Origin: Nesterenkonia marinintestina
GTDB taxonomy: Bacteria > Actinomycetota > Actinomycetes > Actinomycetales > Micrococcaceae
Direction: 5' to 3'
Assembly (NCBI RefSeq): GCF_025420485.1
Contig: NZ_JAOEFD010000004.1
Span: 62,001 to 126,000, forward strand
DNA: 64,000 nucleotides
Shown here in pieces: positions 41,678 to 51,006 of this stretch. Within the stretch, counting starts at the first letter, position 1. Each line of letters begins with the position of its first letter. The notes under the pieces are model-generated. The model was not told where the DNA came from, ran no database searches, and was given only the letters and a program-made list of their open reading frames with translations. The translations under genes and the position numbers were made by a program.

Positions 41678-42369
41678 CGACGCTGCTGCTGAAGCTCCAT
41701 GGACCGATGCAGGCCTGGGGTGACGACAGTCGGTTCACTACCCGTCAGACACGCAGCGAACCGACGAAGTCAGGAGTCCTAGGACTCTTAGCCGCAGCCC
41801 AGGGCCGACGACGGTCGGATCCGGTCGAAGATCTCGCGGAACTGACTTTCGGCGTGCGTGTCGACCAGCCGGGCGAACTGCTCCGAGACTTCCAGACGGC
41901 GATCGACTGGCGGTCCAACCGCTCTATGCCGCTGAGCACACGGTATTACCTGGCTGACGCCGTCTTCGTGGCCGCCGTCGAAGGTCCCGCGCCCCTCATC
42001 GATTCGCTTGAGACAGCCCTGGGTACGCCGGAGTTCCCGCTTTATCTCGGGCGCCGCTCCTGTCCTGCCAATCCCGACATCGTCCTCGGCACGACCGAAC
42101 TGCCTATCGATGAGGCGCTTCGCGCAGCAGAGTGGCAGGCAAGGCCCTGGCACCAGCGACAGAGATCGCGCCGGGTGCATCTGCCGATATACCGAGACTC
42201 GACTGCCGGAGAACGAGGCGACTCTCAACGCGATGTGCCTATCAGTTTCGATCAGAGGCATCGGAGATACGGATGGCGAGAAGTCGTCACCGGTGAGCCG
42301 GTCATCAAGGAGAATCGCCACGGCAACGATGACGTCGACGTCTTCTTTGAGGCGGTGAGCAACGGATGA
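41674..42369 (+). CDS. casD: Cascade subunit Cas5e
   Basis: 231-aa Cas5e, which caps the 5' handle of the crRNA. Family motifs are LLLKLHGPMQAWGDDSRFTT at the N-terminus, RSEPTKSGVLGLLAAAQG, TRYYLADAVFVAAVEG, and PLYLGRRSCPANPDIVLG. The region QRSRRVHLPIYRDS follows. ATGA overlaps connect it to casC upstream and casE downstream. Confidence 0.97.
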   Translation: MTTLLLKLHGPMQAWGDDSRFTTRQTRSEPTKSGVLGLLAAAQGRRRSDPVEDLAELTFGVRVDQPGELLRDFQTAIDWRSNRSMPLSTRYYLADAVFVAAVEGPAPLIDSLETALGTPEFPLYLGRRSCPANPDIVLGTTELPIDEALRAAEWQARPWHQRQRSRRVHLPIYRDSTAGERGDSQRDVPISFDQRHRRYGWREVVTGEPVIKENRHGNDDVDVFFEAVSNG

Positions 42370-43037
42370 CTTGGTTCAGTGCACTTCAGGTGAATCCCAG
42401 ACGACGGGAAGCACGCCGCTACATGAGTGACCCGCAGAGTCTGCATGCCGCGGTCCTCAACGCGTTCCCTCCTCAGAGCCAGCCATCGCAGGAAGGCCGT
42501 GCTCTGTGGCGCCTGGACGCCTCAGAACATGATCAGGTCCTTTACATCGTTTCCCCCGAGAAACCCGACCTATCTGCTCTCCACGAAGGCACAGGGTGGG
42601 AACAGGCTCTACCGAGGTTCACAGAGTATGACCCTTTTCTCTCACGCCTGCGCAAAGGCCAGCAGTGGGGCTTCCGACTCCGAGCCAACCCCGTGAAGTC
42701 CATCCCCCGAGAGGGGCGTCGGGGAAAGGTGGTTCCGCATGTGACACCTGATCAACAGTTGGCATGGTTGACCGATCGGTCAGGTCGTCACGGATTCTCA
42801 GTCGGCTCAGTGACCGATCCGAGCAGCCTGACGGCGGAGGTGACGGGGCGAACCGATCAACGATTTGGAAGACGTTCACCTGATTCAGCTCGCCGCACCA
42901 CAGTTACGCTCCGACAGGCCCAGTTCGACGGGTCATTGGTCATTGAGGACGCCGACGCCTTTCGAGCGACACTCGTCGACGGGATCGGCAGAGGCAAGGC
43001 ATACGGATGCGGGCTGTTAACTCTGAAACGAATCTGA
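42366..43037 (+). CDS. casE: crRNA endoribonuclease Cas6e
   Basis: 223-aa Cas6e that cuts pre-crRNA below the repeat stem and stays bound to the 3' hairpin. It has the ferredoxin-like start WFSALQVNPRRREARRYMSD, His27 in the segment SLHAAVLNAFP (equivalent to the catalytic His26 of E. coli), ALWRLDASEHDQVLYIVSPE, and the C-terminal glycine-rich loop DGIGRGKAYGCGLLTLKRI. Its substrate is the GC stem CCCCGC/GCGGGG of the array repeat. Confidence 0.96.
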   Translation: MTWFSALQVNPRRREARRYMSDPQSLHAAVLNAFPPQSQPSQEGRALWRLDASEHDQVLYIVSPEKPDLSALHEGTGWEQALPRFTEYDPFLSRLRKGQQWGFRLRANPVKSIPREGRRGKVVPHVTPDQQLAWLTDRSGRHGFSVGSVTDPSSLTAEVTGRTDQRFGRRSPDSARRTTVTLRQAQFDGSLVIEDADAFRATLVDGIGRGKAYGCGLLTLKRI

Positions 43038-43038
43038 G

Positions 43039-43977
43039 ATGAGCGTGCCGGGTATCCCGCCACCAGTTCCGAGGGAACTGCTGCGTATTGAGGACCGCAT
43101 CTCGTTCGTCTACCTCGAGCGGGCCGTCGTTCACCGGGACGAGAATGCCATCACATCTACAGATGAAGAGGGAACGGTGCATCTGCCTGCAGCTGGTCTC
43201 GGATGCCTGCTGTTGGGACCGGGAACTCGGGTCAGTCACGCCGCTATGGCTCTGCTCGGTGATTGTGGAGTGAGCGTCATCTGGGCAGGTGAGAGGGGAG
43301 TGAGATTCTACGCGCATGGGTCTGCCGTCGCGAAGAACAATCATCTGCTCGTACAGCAGGCGCGACTGGTCTCCAACAATCGTTCACGTGTGGCTGTGGC
43401 TCGGAAGATGTACCAGATGCGTTTTCCTGGAGAGGATGTTTCGAAGCTCTCGATGCATCAGCTCCGAGGTCGAGAAGGTGTCCGAGTCCGCCGCCTTTAC
43501 GCTGAGCAGGCCCGGAGGGTAGGGATCGACTGGCGTGGGCGCAATTACAAGCCCGGTGAGATCGACGCGAGCAATCCCGTGAATCAGGCGCTGACAGCTG
43601 CGAACGCGGCTCTCTACGGGATCGTGCACTCGGTCATCTCTGGGCTTGGATGCTCACCGGGACTCGGTTTCGTCCACGCAGGGACGAGTAGATCTTTTGT
43701 CTACGACATCGCTGACCTCTATAAGGCCGAAACGACGATTCCCGCATCGTTTGATGCTGCGGCATCGGCCGATGAATCATTGACGACATCAGTCAGACGA
43801 CGCCTCCGCGACGCCGTGGTGAAGACGAAGCTCCTCGAGCGCTGCACTTCTGATATCTATGATCTCTTGTCCTCTGACAACAGGGATCCAGAGATCACGG
43901 CCGATCGTGACCGCGACACGGTGACTCTGTGGAGTGACGATGGTGAAGTACCAGCCGGCAGAAGCTACGGGGCGTAG
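43039..43977 (+). CDS. cas1: CRISPR integrase Cas1, type I-E
   Basis: 312-aa integrase subunit for spacer acquisition. The N-terminal beta domain includes DRISFVYLERAVVHRDENAI and GAGLGCLLLGPGTRVSHAA-like sequence. The catalytic helical domain has AANAALYGIVHSVISGLGCS followed by LGFVHAGTSRSFVYDIADLY, containing the metal-binding His (FVHAG) and Asp (YDIAD). The size agrees with E. coli Cas1 (305 aa). The start is 1 bp after the casE stop. Confidence 0.97.
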   Translation: MSVPGIPPPVPRELLRIEDRISFVYLERAVVHRDENAITSTDEEGTVHLPAAGLGCLLLGPGTRVSHAAMALLGDCGVSVIWAGERGVRFYAHGSAVAKNNHLLVQQARLVSNNRSRVAVARKMYQMRFPGEDVSKLSMHQLRGREGVRVRRLYAEQARRVGIDWRGRNYKPGEIDASNPVNQALTAANAALYGIVHSVISGLGCSPGLGFVHAGTSRSFVYDIADLYKAETTIPASFDAAASADESLTTSVRRRLRDAVVKTKLLERCTSDIYDLLSSDNRDPEITADRDRDTVTLWSDDGEVPAGRSYGA

Positions 43978-43979
43978 CA

Positions 43980-44372
43980 ATGATCGTACTTGTACTCACG
44001 TCCTCACCCCCAGGGTTGCGGGGCGATCTGACCAAATGGTTGCTGGAGATCAGCCCTGGAGTGTACGTGGGCAATGTCAACAGCCGAGTCCGGACGAAGC
44101 TGTGGTCTCGCGTCACATCGATGTGCCGTGACGGTCGCGCACTTCTCGTGTACAGCACGCCCAACGAGCAACGCTTGAGCTTCGAAGTCCATGACCACCA
44201 CTGGGAACCCGTCGACCTCGACGGAATTACAGTAATGCGCCGCCCCGCCCGCAGGCGAACATCGAAGCGACGTACAGGATGGAGCATCGCCCGCGGACAG
44301 CGCCGGAGCCAAGCTGGAACATGGCGCCGCCGCTATGATGCCGACGACCAAAGTGCACCCGATTCAACCTAA
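43980..44372 (+). CDS. cas2: Cas2, type I-E, with basic C-terminal extension
   Basis: 130-aa Cas2 of the type I-E (CasCD/Cas2e) group. The core MIVLVLTSSPPGLRGDLTKW, ISPGVYVGNVNSRVRTKLW and GRALLVYSTPNEQRLSFEVH are typical. After residue ~92 comes a ~38-residue tail rich in Arg (RRPARRRTSKRRTGW, RGQRRSQAGTWRRRYDADD), longer than the 94-aa E. coli protein. The tail may contact DNA or the leader. Only 28 bp separate the stop from the first repeat, so part of the leader must lie within this coding end. Confidence 0.95.
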   Translation: MIVLVLTSSPPGLRGDLTKWLLEISPGVYVGNVNSRVRTKLWSRVTSMCRDGRALLVYSTPNEQRLSFEVHDHHWEPVDLDGITVMRRPARRRTSKRRTGWSIARGQRRSQAGTWRRRYDADDQSAPDST

Positions 44373-44400
44373 AGACTGATATCGTCGCAGGTCAGAAAGA
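44373..44400 (+). promoter_or_regulatory. CRISPR leader, very short intergenic part
   Basis: The 28 bp between cas2 and repeat 1 is the only non-coding sequence in front of the array. It is more AT-rich than its surroundings (AGACTGATATCG). A full leader or pre-crRNA promoter probably reaches back into the cas2 3' end. Confidence 0.6.
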
Positions 44401-47400
44401 GTGCTCCCCGCATCTGCGGGGATGAGCCCTCCATCTCACCGATGGGCTCCTTGATGGACTGGTGCTCCCCGCATCTGCGGGGATGAGCCCTTATCCCCGG
44501 CCGGCGGGTCGAACGTGCGGGGGTGCTCCCCGCATCTGCGGGGATGAGCCCTGGCGGACTGCTGGGGCGACCGTGCAGCTCGAGTGCTCCCCGCATCTGC
44601 GGGGATGAGCCCACCGACAAGGAGAGGCATGCCCAGCACACCAGGTGCTCCCCGCATCTGCGGGGATGAGCCCGAGTGGCGGCGGGTCTATGGCCGTCCG
44701 CGCACGTGCTCCCCGCATCTGCGGGGATGAGCCCCACCAGGCCGCCATCTGCCGCCAGTTGGTCGAGTGCTCCCCGCATCTGCGGGGATGAGCCCCAATC
44801 CACGTATGGGGAGTCTTTGCAGCCGACGTGCTCCCCGCATCTGCGGGGATGAGCCGCACACGGGGCCGACACTGGGCGAAGCCTTCGAGTGCTCCCCGCA
44901 TCTGCGGGGATGAGCCCCTGATCAACAACTTCTCGCGTGGCCTCTGATCGTGCTCCCCGCATCTGCGGGGATGAGCCCAGGAATAGATGCGTTCCCGTGC
45001 GTGCCACCTGGTGCTCCCCGCATCTGCGGGGATGAGCCCTCCACGTGCTCGCCGGTGCCCGTGGTGAACTCGTGCTCCCCGCATCTGCGGGGATGAGCCC
45101 CCGGAGGCTGAGACATGACACTGGTCCGCATCGTGCTCCCCGCATCTGCGGGGATGAGCCCGACCTCTGGTGACACGCCGCTGTCAAAAATCGGTGCTCC
45201 CCGCATCTGCGGGGATGAGCCCACTGGTCGCGTGTTGGGGTTGCGAGATGTCAAGTGCTCCCCGCATCTGCGGGGATGAGCCCATCGGCCGGATGCTGTT
45301 GCGCCAGATCGCAATGTGCTCCCCGCATCTGCGGGGATGAGCCCGAGGATGACGCATGGAAGTTTTCTGCCACCTGGTGCTCCCCGCATCTGCGGGGATG
45401 AGCCCCAGCAGGCCGCACACCGCAAGGGCGCACCCACGTGCTCCCCGCATCTGCGGGGATGAGCCCGACTCGCAGAGGAAGGCAGGCGCGTGGTCACCGT
45501 GCTCCCCGCATCTGCGGGGATGAGCCTTGGTGGCCGTGTATGTGGCCGATGGTCATCCCGTGCTCCCCGCATCTGCGGGGATGAGCCGCCTGCGAGTGAT
45601 CTCTGCGGCGGGCAGGTCGAGTGCTCCCCGCATCTGCGGGGATGAGCCCACCACCCCCTGCCGTTCGGCATGGGGGTTTCGGTGCTCCCCGCATCTGCGG
45701 GGATGAGCCGTTCACGGTGCTTGAGCCATACACCCATGCGAGGTGCTCCCCGCATCTGCGGGGATGAGCCGCAACGCGGCTACGCAAACGATGAGCCTTG
45801 CATGTGCTCCCCGCATCTGCGGGGATGAGCCCGACTCATACACCCCGCACGCGCCCACCCGCTCGTGCTCCCCGCATCTGCGGGGATGAGCCCCAACGCA
45901 CGGTCGCGGCAGGCATCGGCCCAGCTGCTCCCCGCATCTGCGGGGATGAGCCCCTGTATCAGCAGGCTAGGCCCGTGCGCATCCGGTGCTCCCCGCATCT
46001 GCGGGGATGAGCCTAGACCTCCCCCCTAACTCCCATGCCTTCAGGGGTGCTCCCCGCATCTGCGGGGATGAGCCCCACTCCACTGGTCAAGATCGGCGGC
46101 TTCCTTGGTGCTCCCCGCATCTGCGGGGATGAGCCCTGCGACCGACCAACCCAGAACTACCTCTGCAAGTGCTCCCCGCATCTGCGGGGATGAGCCCGCC
46201 CGCAAGCCATTGGCCGGGATCATCGTGGAGTGCTCCCCGCATCTGCGGGGATGAGCCCACCGGGTCCACGATGGGGCCGTGGAAGGTCACGTGCTCCCCG
46301 CATCTGCGGGGATGAGCCGTCGGGGGGCGCGGAGCCGGGTGTCATTGCGATGTGCTCCCCGCATCTGCGGGGATGAGCCCTCTCTGGTTACTTCGATCAT
46401 GTTCATGGCGCCGTGCTCCCCGCATCTGCGGGGATGAGCCCTGCTTCTTCGAGCTGGGCGTCAATGTGACCGCGTGCTCCCCGCATCTGCGGGGATGAGC
46501 CCATCATGAATCCGATGAAGACGATGACCGTCCCGTGCTCCCCGCATCTGCGGGGATGAGCCCACCCGCTGGTCGAAGTAGGAGATGTGCGTACTGTGCT
46601 CCCCGCATCTGCGGGGATGAGCCCGCCGCCAAGGAGCTTGCCCTGCGGGTAGTGGTGTGCTCCCCGCATCTGCGGGGATGAGCCCTCGACCACCTCGCCA
46701 GAGCCGGTCTCGAACTCGTGCTCCCCGCATCTGCGGGGATGAGCCCCTCGCCAGCCCCTCCACGTCCTCCCCCGCCGCGTGCTCCCCGCATCTGCGGGGA
46801 TGAGCCGCTCGGTCATCCCGACCTGCCGGTACGGCGGTGGTGCTCCCCGCATCTGCGGGGATGAGCCGACCATGTACACCACCCGAGACGAAGCGATCAC
46901 GTGCTCCCCGCATCTGCGGGGATGAGCCCAAGTCCGCACTGGCGACCATGGCCGATGAGTCGTGCTCCCCGCATCTGCGGGGATGAGCCCTCCCGTGCGG
47001 CCTCCGGTGCCACCTCCGGCGGGTGCTCCCCGCATCTGCGGGGATGAGCCCGAGTACCGCTGGGACGACTATCACTACGCCCTGGTGCTCCCCGCATCTG
47101 CGGGGATGAGCCCGGGAAGCGCGGGCGGTCATGCCCACTAGGGCGGTGCTCCCCGCATCTGCGGGGATGAGCCCCGTAGTCGGTGGTCTCTGCCGAGCCG
47201 ACCACCGTGCTCCCCGCATCTGCGGGGATGAGCCCCGAGCCTCGATCTTGTCCGAGTACTTCTCGATGTGCTCCCCGCATCTGCGGGGATGAGCCGCATC
47301 CAGGCCAGACCACCAGTCCGGGGCGTTGGTGCTCCCCGCATCTGCGGGGATGAGCCCTCAGCGGCCTACGAGTTGGATCACACCGACTGGTGCTCCCCGC

Positions 47401-49050
47401 ATCTGCGGGGATGAGCCCGGATCGTGGCGAGACGGCGACGGTGGGACGGCGTGCTCCCCGCATCTGCGGGGATGAGCCGCAAGGCGTCCCTACCAGACAC
47501 CTCGTTGCCGTGTGCTCCCCGCATCTGCGGGGATGAGCCCATGGGTGCCTCCGAGGCCCCGCGCACGGTGCCGTGCTCCCCGCATCTGCGGGGATGAGCC
47601 CGCAACCGAGACGGCGAGCGAAGCAATCGCCACGTGCTCCCCGCATCTGCGGGGATGAGCCCACGTCACGCATCGTGCGAACGCCCACCTTGTCGTGCTC
47701 CCCGCATCTGCGGGGATGAGCCCGGGTCGCGGGCGGGATACTCGCCGAAGACGATGTGCTCCCCGCATCTGCGGGGATGAGCCCGCCCGGTCGGTGACCA
47801 TCGAGACTCAGGGCACGTGCTCCCCGCATCTGCGGGGATGAGCCCTTTCGCCGAGTCAGACGGGGTGGTCCGATCCGGTGCTCCCCGCATCTGCGGGGAT
47901 GAGCCCGACTATGCGGGGACAGTGGCACTGACCGGCTTGTGCTCCCCGCATCTGCGGGGATGAGCCCTGGAGCACCGAGGCCAAGATGCGCGCCTGGAAG
48001 TGCTCCCCGCATCTGCGGGGATGAGCCCGTGGCCCTCCTTTAGGAGGGGTAAGTCAGAACGTGCTCCCCGCATCTGCGGGGATGAGCCCTCCTCTTCGTG
48101 GATTGAGTAGAAAAAGATTCCGTGCTCCCCGCATCTGGGGGGATGAGCCCGGCACTACGGGTAACGCCAGCAGTACGGGCAGGTGCTCCCCGCATCTGCG
48201 GGGATGAGCCGTAGAGTGCGCCGTCAGCGGGAGTGTCATCGAGGTGCTCCCCGCATCTGCGGGGATGAGCCCGGGTCCAGGTCGTCGGGTGCGGGCCGTC
48301 GGGTGTGCTCCCCGCATCTGCGGGGGTGAGCCCTCGGCGGCGGCCTCCTCGGCCACGGTGCGGAAGTGCTCCCCGCATCTGCGGGGGTGAGCCCCGACCT
48401 AATCCCCCTAAGCCCCGTCCCTCCGTGTGCTCCCCGCATCTGCGGGGGTGAGCCCGGGTCCAGGTCGTCGGGTGTGCTCCCCGCATCTGCGGGGGTGAGC
48501 CGTAGTGCCAGACTTCGGCTATTGCTGCGATGTCGTGCTCCCCGCATCTGCGGGGGTGAGCCCATCTTCCCCGTCTACGGCAAGCCGGCGATTTAGTGCT
48601 CCCCGCATCTGCGGGGGTGAGCCCGAGACTCCTCACCACTCCGGAAATGCCGCTGAGTGCTCCCCGCATCTGCGGGGGTGAGCCCACGCGCTTCGCCGGT
48701 GCTGCAGAGGGGCTGCGGTGCTCCCCGCATCTGCGGGGGTGAGCCCGCCGCGAGCTACACGGTCCGCCGTGGAGACACGTGCTCCCCCCATCTGCGGGGG
48801 TGAGCCCGGTCGTCTTGAATCGCCAGGTCTCCCCAGGGAGTGCTCCCCGCATCTGCGGGGGTGAGCCCGCCGGCTCCGTCGAGGAGTCCCGGGCGGTGGA
48901 GTGCTCCCCGCATCTGCGGGGGTGAACCCAGCACCGCCGCGGCGATCACCGCATAGTCCCGGTGCTCCCCGCATCTGCGGGGATGAGCCCTCGGCGTACC
49001 AGCTCAGGTGGGTATCGAATGTGCGCTCCCCACACCGGCGGAGCTGAGAC
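44401..49050 (+). CRISPR. Type I-E CRISPR array, about 76 repeats plus a decayed terminal repeat
   Basis: The 28-nt repeat is GTGCTCCCCGCATCTG followed by CGGGGATGAGCC; the next base is C in most units, so a 29-nt repeat with 32-nt spacers is equivalent. The period is 61 nt. I traced repeat starts from 44401 to 48962, with a decayed copy at 49023-49050 (18 of 23 core positions). Exceptions: the unit starting 45925 begins with C and has a 60-nt period, the unit at 47085 has 62, and the spacer at 48455-48473 is only 19 nt. Repeats at 48305-48901 carry GGGGGTGAG instead of GGGGATGAG. Changes cluster at the distal end (48122, 48779, 48901), so the leader side is at cas2. All spacers appear distinct except one truncated duplicate. 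Confidence 0.98.
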
Positions 49051-49586
49051 CAGATGTCCTGAGAAACTTCCTCAGTTCTCATGACTCTTGCGCTGCGCAG
49101 GCAAGGAACTACTGCGTCAACGCTCACGCACTCGACGCGAACAGTCGGATACTCCATCGAGGACGCGGACTTGCTGGACATCTATCGGTTTGGTCCAGAC
49201 CTTGCCGATGGTGACTTGGGACTCGTGGGCGCCGATGAGTGGCTGGCATGGATCCTGGTGTTGACGGCGAGATTCAGGTCCCCTTATCGACCATCCCGGT
49301 CGTTCCAGAGATCGAGCAATTCTGAATCGAGGCGCCACCGTTGACGACATCGTCCTCGCGATGCACTTCGGCAGGCTTCTGTTCATCGATCGAAGTGTTC
49401 AAGCGTTAGTCACAAAGGGCGAGCCCTATCGTAAGTTCCTGCTGGCGAAACCGCTCCCCGAATTTCGGCCCATCGCTCAAGACATCGACGTCATCCGTCG
49501 CCCGTTCCGTGCGATTCTGGAGACGGGGCGCGGTGAGCCTGTCGACGTGTGGGCTCAGACAGGGGCGACAAGGGGGTGCGTGAACA
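49051..49586 (+). pseudogene. Decayed coding remnants between CRISPR array and nagB
   Basis: No intact gene fills this 536-bp stretch. Three short plus-strand pieces in different frames look protein-like: GYSIEDADLLDIYRFGPDLA near 49148-49207, DGEIQVPLSTIPVVPEIEQF ending in a stop near 49327, and an 82-codon piece from ATG 49361 (HFGRLLFIDRSVQALVTKGE, then KPLPEFRPIAQDIDVIRRPF). Their tandem order in shifted frames suggests one gene broken by frameshifts and deletions. I do not recognise the family. The last piece could be a small intact ORF (49361-49609) that runs into nagB. Codon use is less GC-rich than in nagB. Confidence 0.4.
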
Positions 49587-50348
49587 TTGGATGTCGAGGT
49601 GTTCTCTGATCCGCGGGACATCGCCGCCGCTGCAGTGGGGCGGATCGGCGCGGCACTCGACGCTGCGGATGCAATGCCGACGCTCGGGGTGGCGACGGGC
49701 TCGAGTCCTCGCACGGTCTATGAGCTGCTGCGGACGAAGCACCAGGACGGCGAAGCCGCGCTGACGCAGGTGGCCGCAGTGGCTTTGGACGAGTATCGGG
49801 GCCTACCAGCCGACGCACCTCAGCGGTACCGTGCCGTGCTCCGTGAAGCTCTGGTGGGACCGGAGCATACCGGGCTGCGGGATGTGGACCTGCACGTGCC
49901 TGATGCCGATGCGGTGGATCCGGTCACGGCGGCGTCGCGGTTCGAGGCGACGATCGCCTCGCTCGGGGGCGTGGATCTGCAGCTGCTGGGGCTCGGGGAG
50001 AACGGCCACATCGGTTTCAACGAACCCGGGACTCCGTTCACCGAGCGGACCCACCTGGTTCGGCTGGAGGACTCGACTCGACACGCGAATTCGCGCTTCT
50101 TCGACGGTGACATCGAGCGTGTCCCCGAGTACGCCATGACCCAGGGGCTCGCCACCATCCTCGAGGCACGAGAGATCGTCCTCATCGCTGTCGGAGAGGA
50201 GAAGGCGACGGCAGTGCAGGCCATGGTCGAAGGACCGGTCACCACAGATTGCCCGGCCAGCATCCTCCAGGATCATCCGCAGGTCACCGTCCTGCTCGAC
50301 GAAGATGCGGCGTCGAATCTGGAGATGCGATCAGCCTCATCGGTGTGA
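49587..50348 (+). CDS. nagB: Glucosamine-6-phosphate deaminase
   Basis: 253-aa sugar-phosphate isomerase-deaminase producing fructose-6-phosphate and ammonia. Motifs: TLGVATGSSPRTVYELL (phosphate loop), AVALDEYRGLPADAPQRYRA with the catalytic Asp, LLGLGENGHIGFNEPGTPF with the catalytic His and Glu, and MTQGLATILEAREIVLIAVG. The length fits the family. The only possible start is TTG 49587, because an in-frame stop lies at 49581; AGGGGGTG lies about 10 nt upstream. It is a single gene here with no nagA next to it. Confidence 0.93.
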   Translation: MDVEVFSDPRDIAAAAVGRIGAALDAADAMPTLGVATGSSPRTVYELLRTKHQDGEAALTQVAAVALDEYRGLPADAPQRYRAVLREALVGPEHTGLRDVDLHVPDADAVDPVTAASRFEATIASLGGVDLQLLGLGENGHIGFNEPGTPFTERTHLVRLEDSTRHANSRFFDGDIERVPEYAMTQGLATILEAREIVLIAVGEEKATAVQAMVEGPVTTDCPASILQDHPQVTVLLDEDAASNLEMRSASSV

Positions 50349-50391
50349 TGGCATGATCGGGACCGCAAAGTCGGAGCGAAAGGACCCTGAT

Positions 50392-50922
50392 ATGTGGGGG
50401 AACATCGCGGAGTGGGCTTACGCGCTTGTCGCCTTGGGGGCACTGGTTGCAGCAATCTGGGCCGCACGTACATCCAAGCGCCTTTACTCCATTGAAAGTG
50501 AACGGGATCGAACTGCGGCGGAGCGCGATGAAAGAGCACAAGCAAGTGCCGTCGCAGCCTGGTGTATCTACTGTGAGGAACTCCCGGAAGACCAACGACA
50601 CGGCTTGTTGCTTCACAACAGTTCAACCTCGCCGGTCTACGAAGTTGAAGTTCACAGCACTTATGCTCAGAAACAGGGTCACGAACCTCAACATCAGTCA
50701 CCGTTGAAGCTTGCCGTGTTACCTCCTGGAGATTACGTCGTCACCGCCCACCCGCAGTACAACTGGACGTTTCCTGAGGAGCGCCACTCGGTTGATCACG
50801 CAATACGGCCTGTGACTAAGAACCGACAGTGGATAGTGACCTCCCTGCTCTTCACCGATGCCTTCGGGATCAGATGGAAACGGGCGAACTCTCGGCTGGC
50901 CAAGGACCATGGGTTCTCGTAA
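50392..50922 (+). CDS. Hypothetical protein with N-terminal membrane anchor
   Basis: 176-aa protein I do not recognise. ATG 50392 follows GAAAGGACCCTGAT. Residues ~3-25 (IAEWAYALVALGALVAAIWA) form one membrane segment. A short charged helix follows (RTSKRLYSIESERDRTAAERD), then a globular domain with EDQRHGLLLHNSSTSPVYEV and a C-terminal VTSLLFTDAFGIRWKRANSR. The layout (one TM, coiled stretch, beta-rich domain) resembles single-pass hypothetical proteins common in actinobacteria. GC content is lower than in its neighbours, which may point to transfer. It ends 18 bp before a strong terminator. Confidence 0.65.
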   Translation: MWGNIAEWAYALVALGALVAAIWAARTSKRLYSIESERDRTAAERDERAQASAVAAWCIYCEELPEDQRHGLLLHNSSTSPVYEVEVHSTYAQKQGHEPQHQSPLKLAVLPPGDYVVTAHPQYNWTFPEERHSVDHAIRPVTKNRQWIVTSLLFTDAFGIRWKRANSRLAKDHGFS

Positions 50923-50940
50923 TTCGATCACTCGCCCCGT

Positions 50941-51006
50941 TGACTCTGCTGTTCGTGCTGCTCTGGGAACGAAATCGCGCTCAAAGCAGCACGAACTGCA
51001 GAGTCA
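50941..51006. terminator. Bidirectional terminator, 22-bp stem with one mismatch
   Basis: Arms 50941-50962 and 50985-51006 pair over 22 positions with one T-T mismatch around a 22-nt loop. The right arm includes the dsdA stop codon. It separates convergent transcripts. Confidence 0.85.

Noticed and set aside
45776-45803. Spacer containing GATGAGCC, the repeat tail
   Set aside because: The 8-nt match lacks the rest of a repeat and does not disturb the 61-nt period, so it is probably chance.
44369-49181. Many long minus-strand ORFs with repeated GLIPADAGST / AHPRRCGEH units
   Set aside because: They are translations of the CRISPR repeats and spacers; the periodicity is the 61-nt array, and there are no protein features or start signals.
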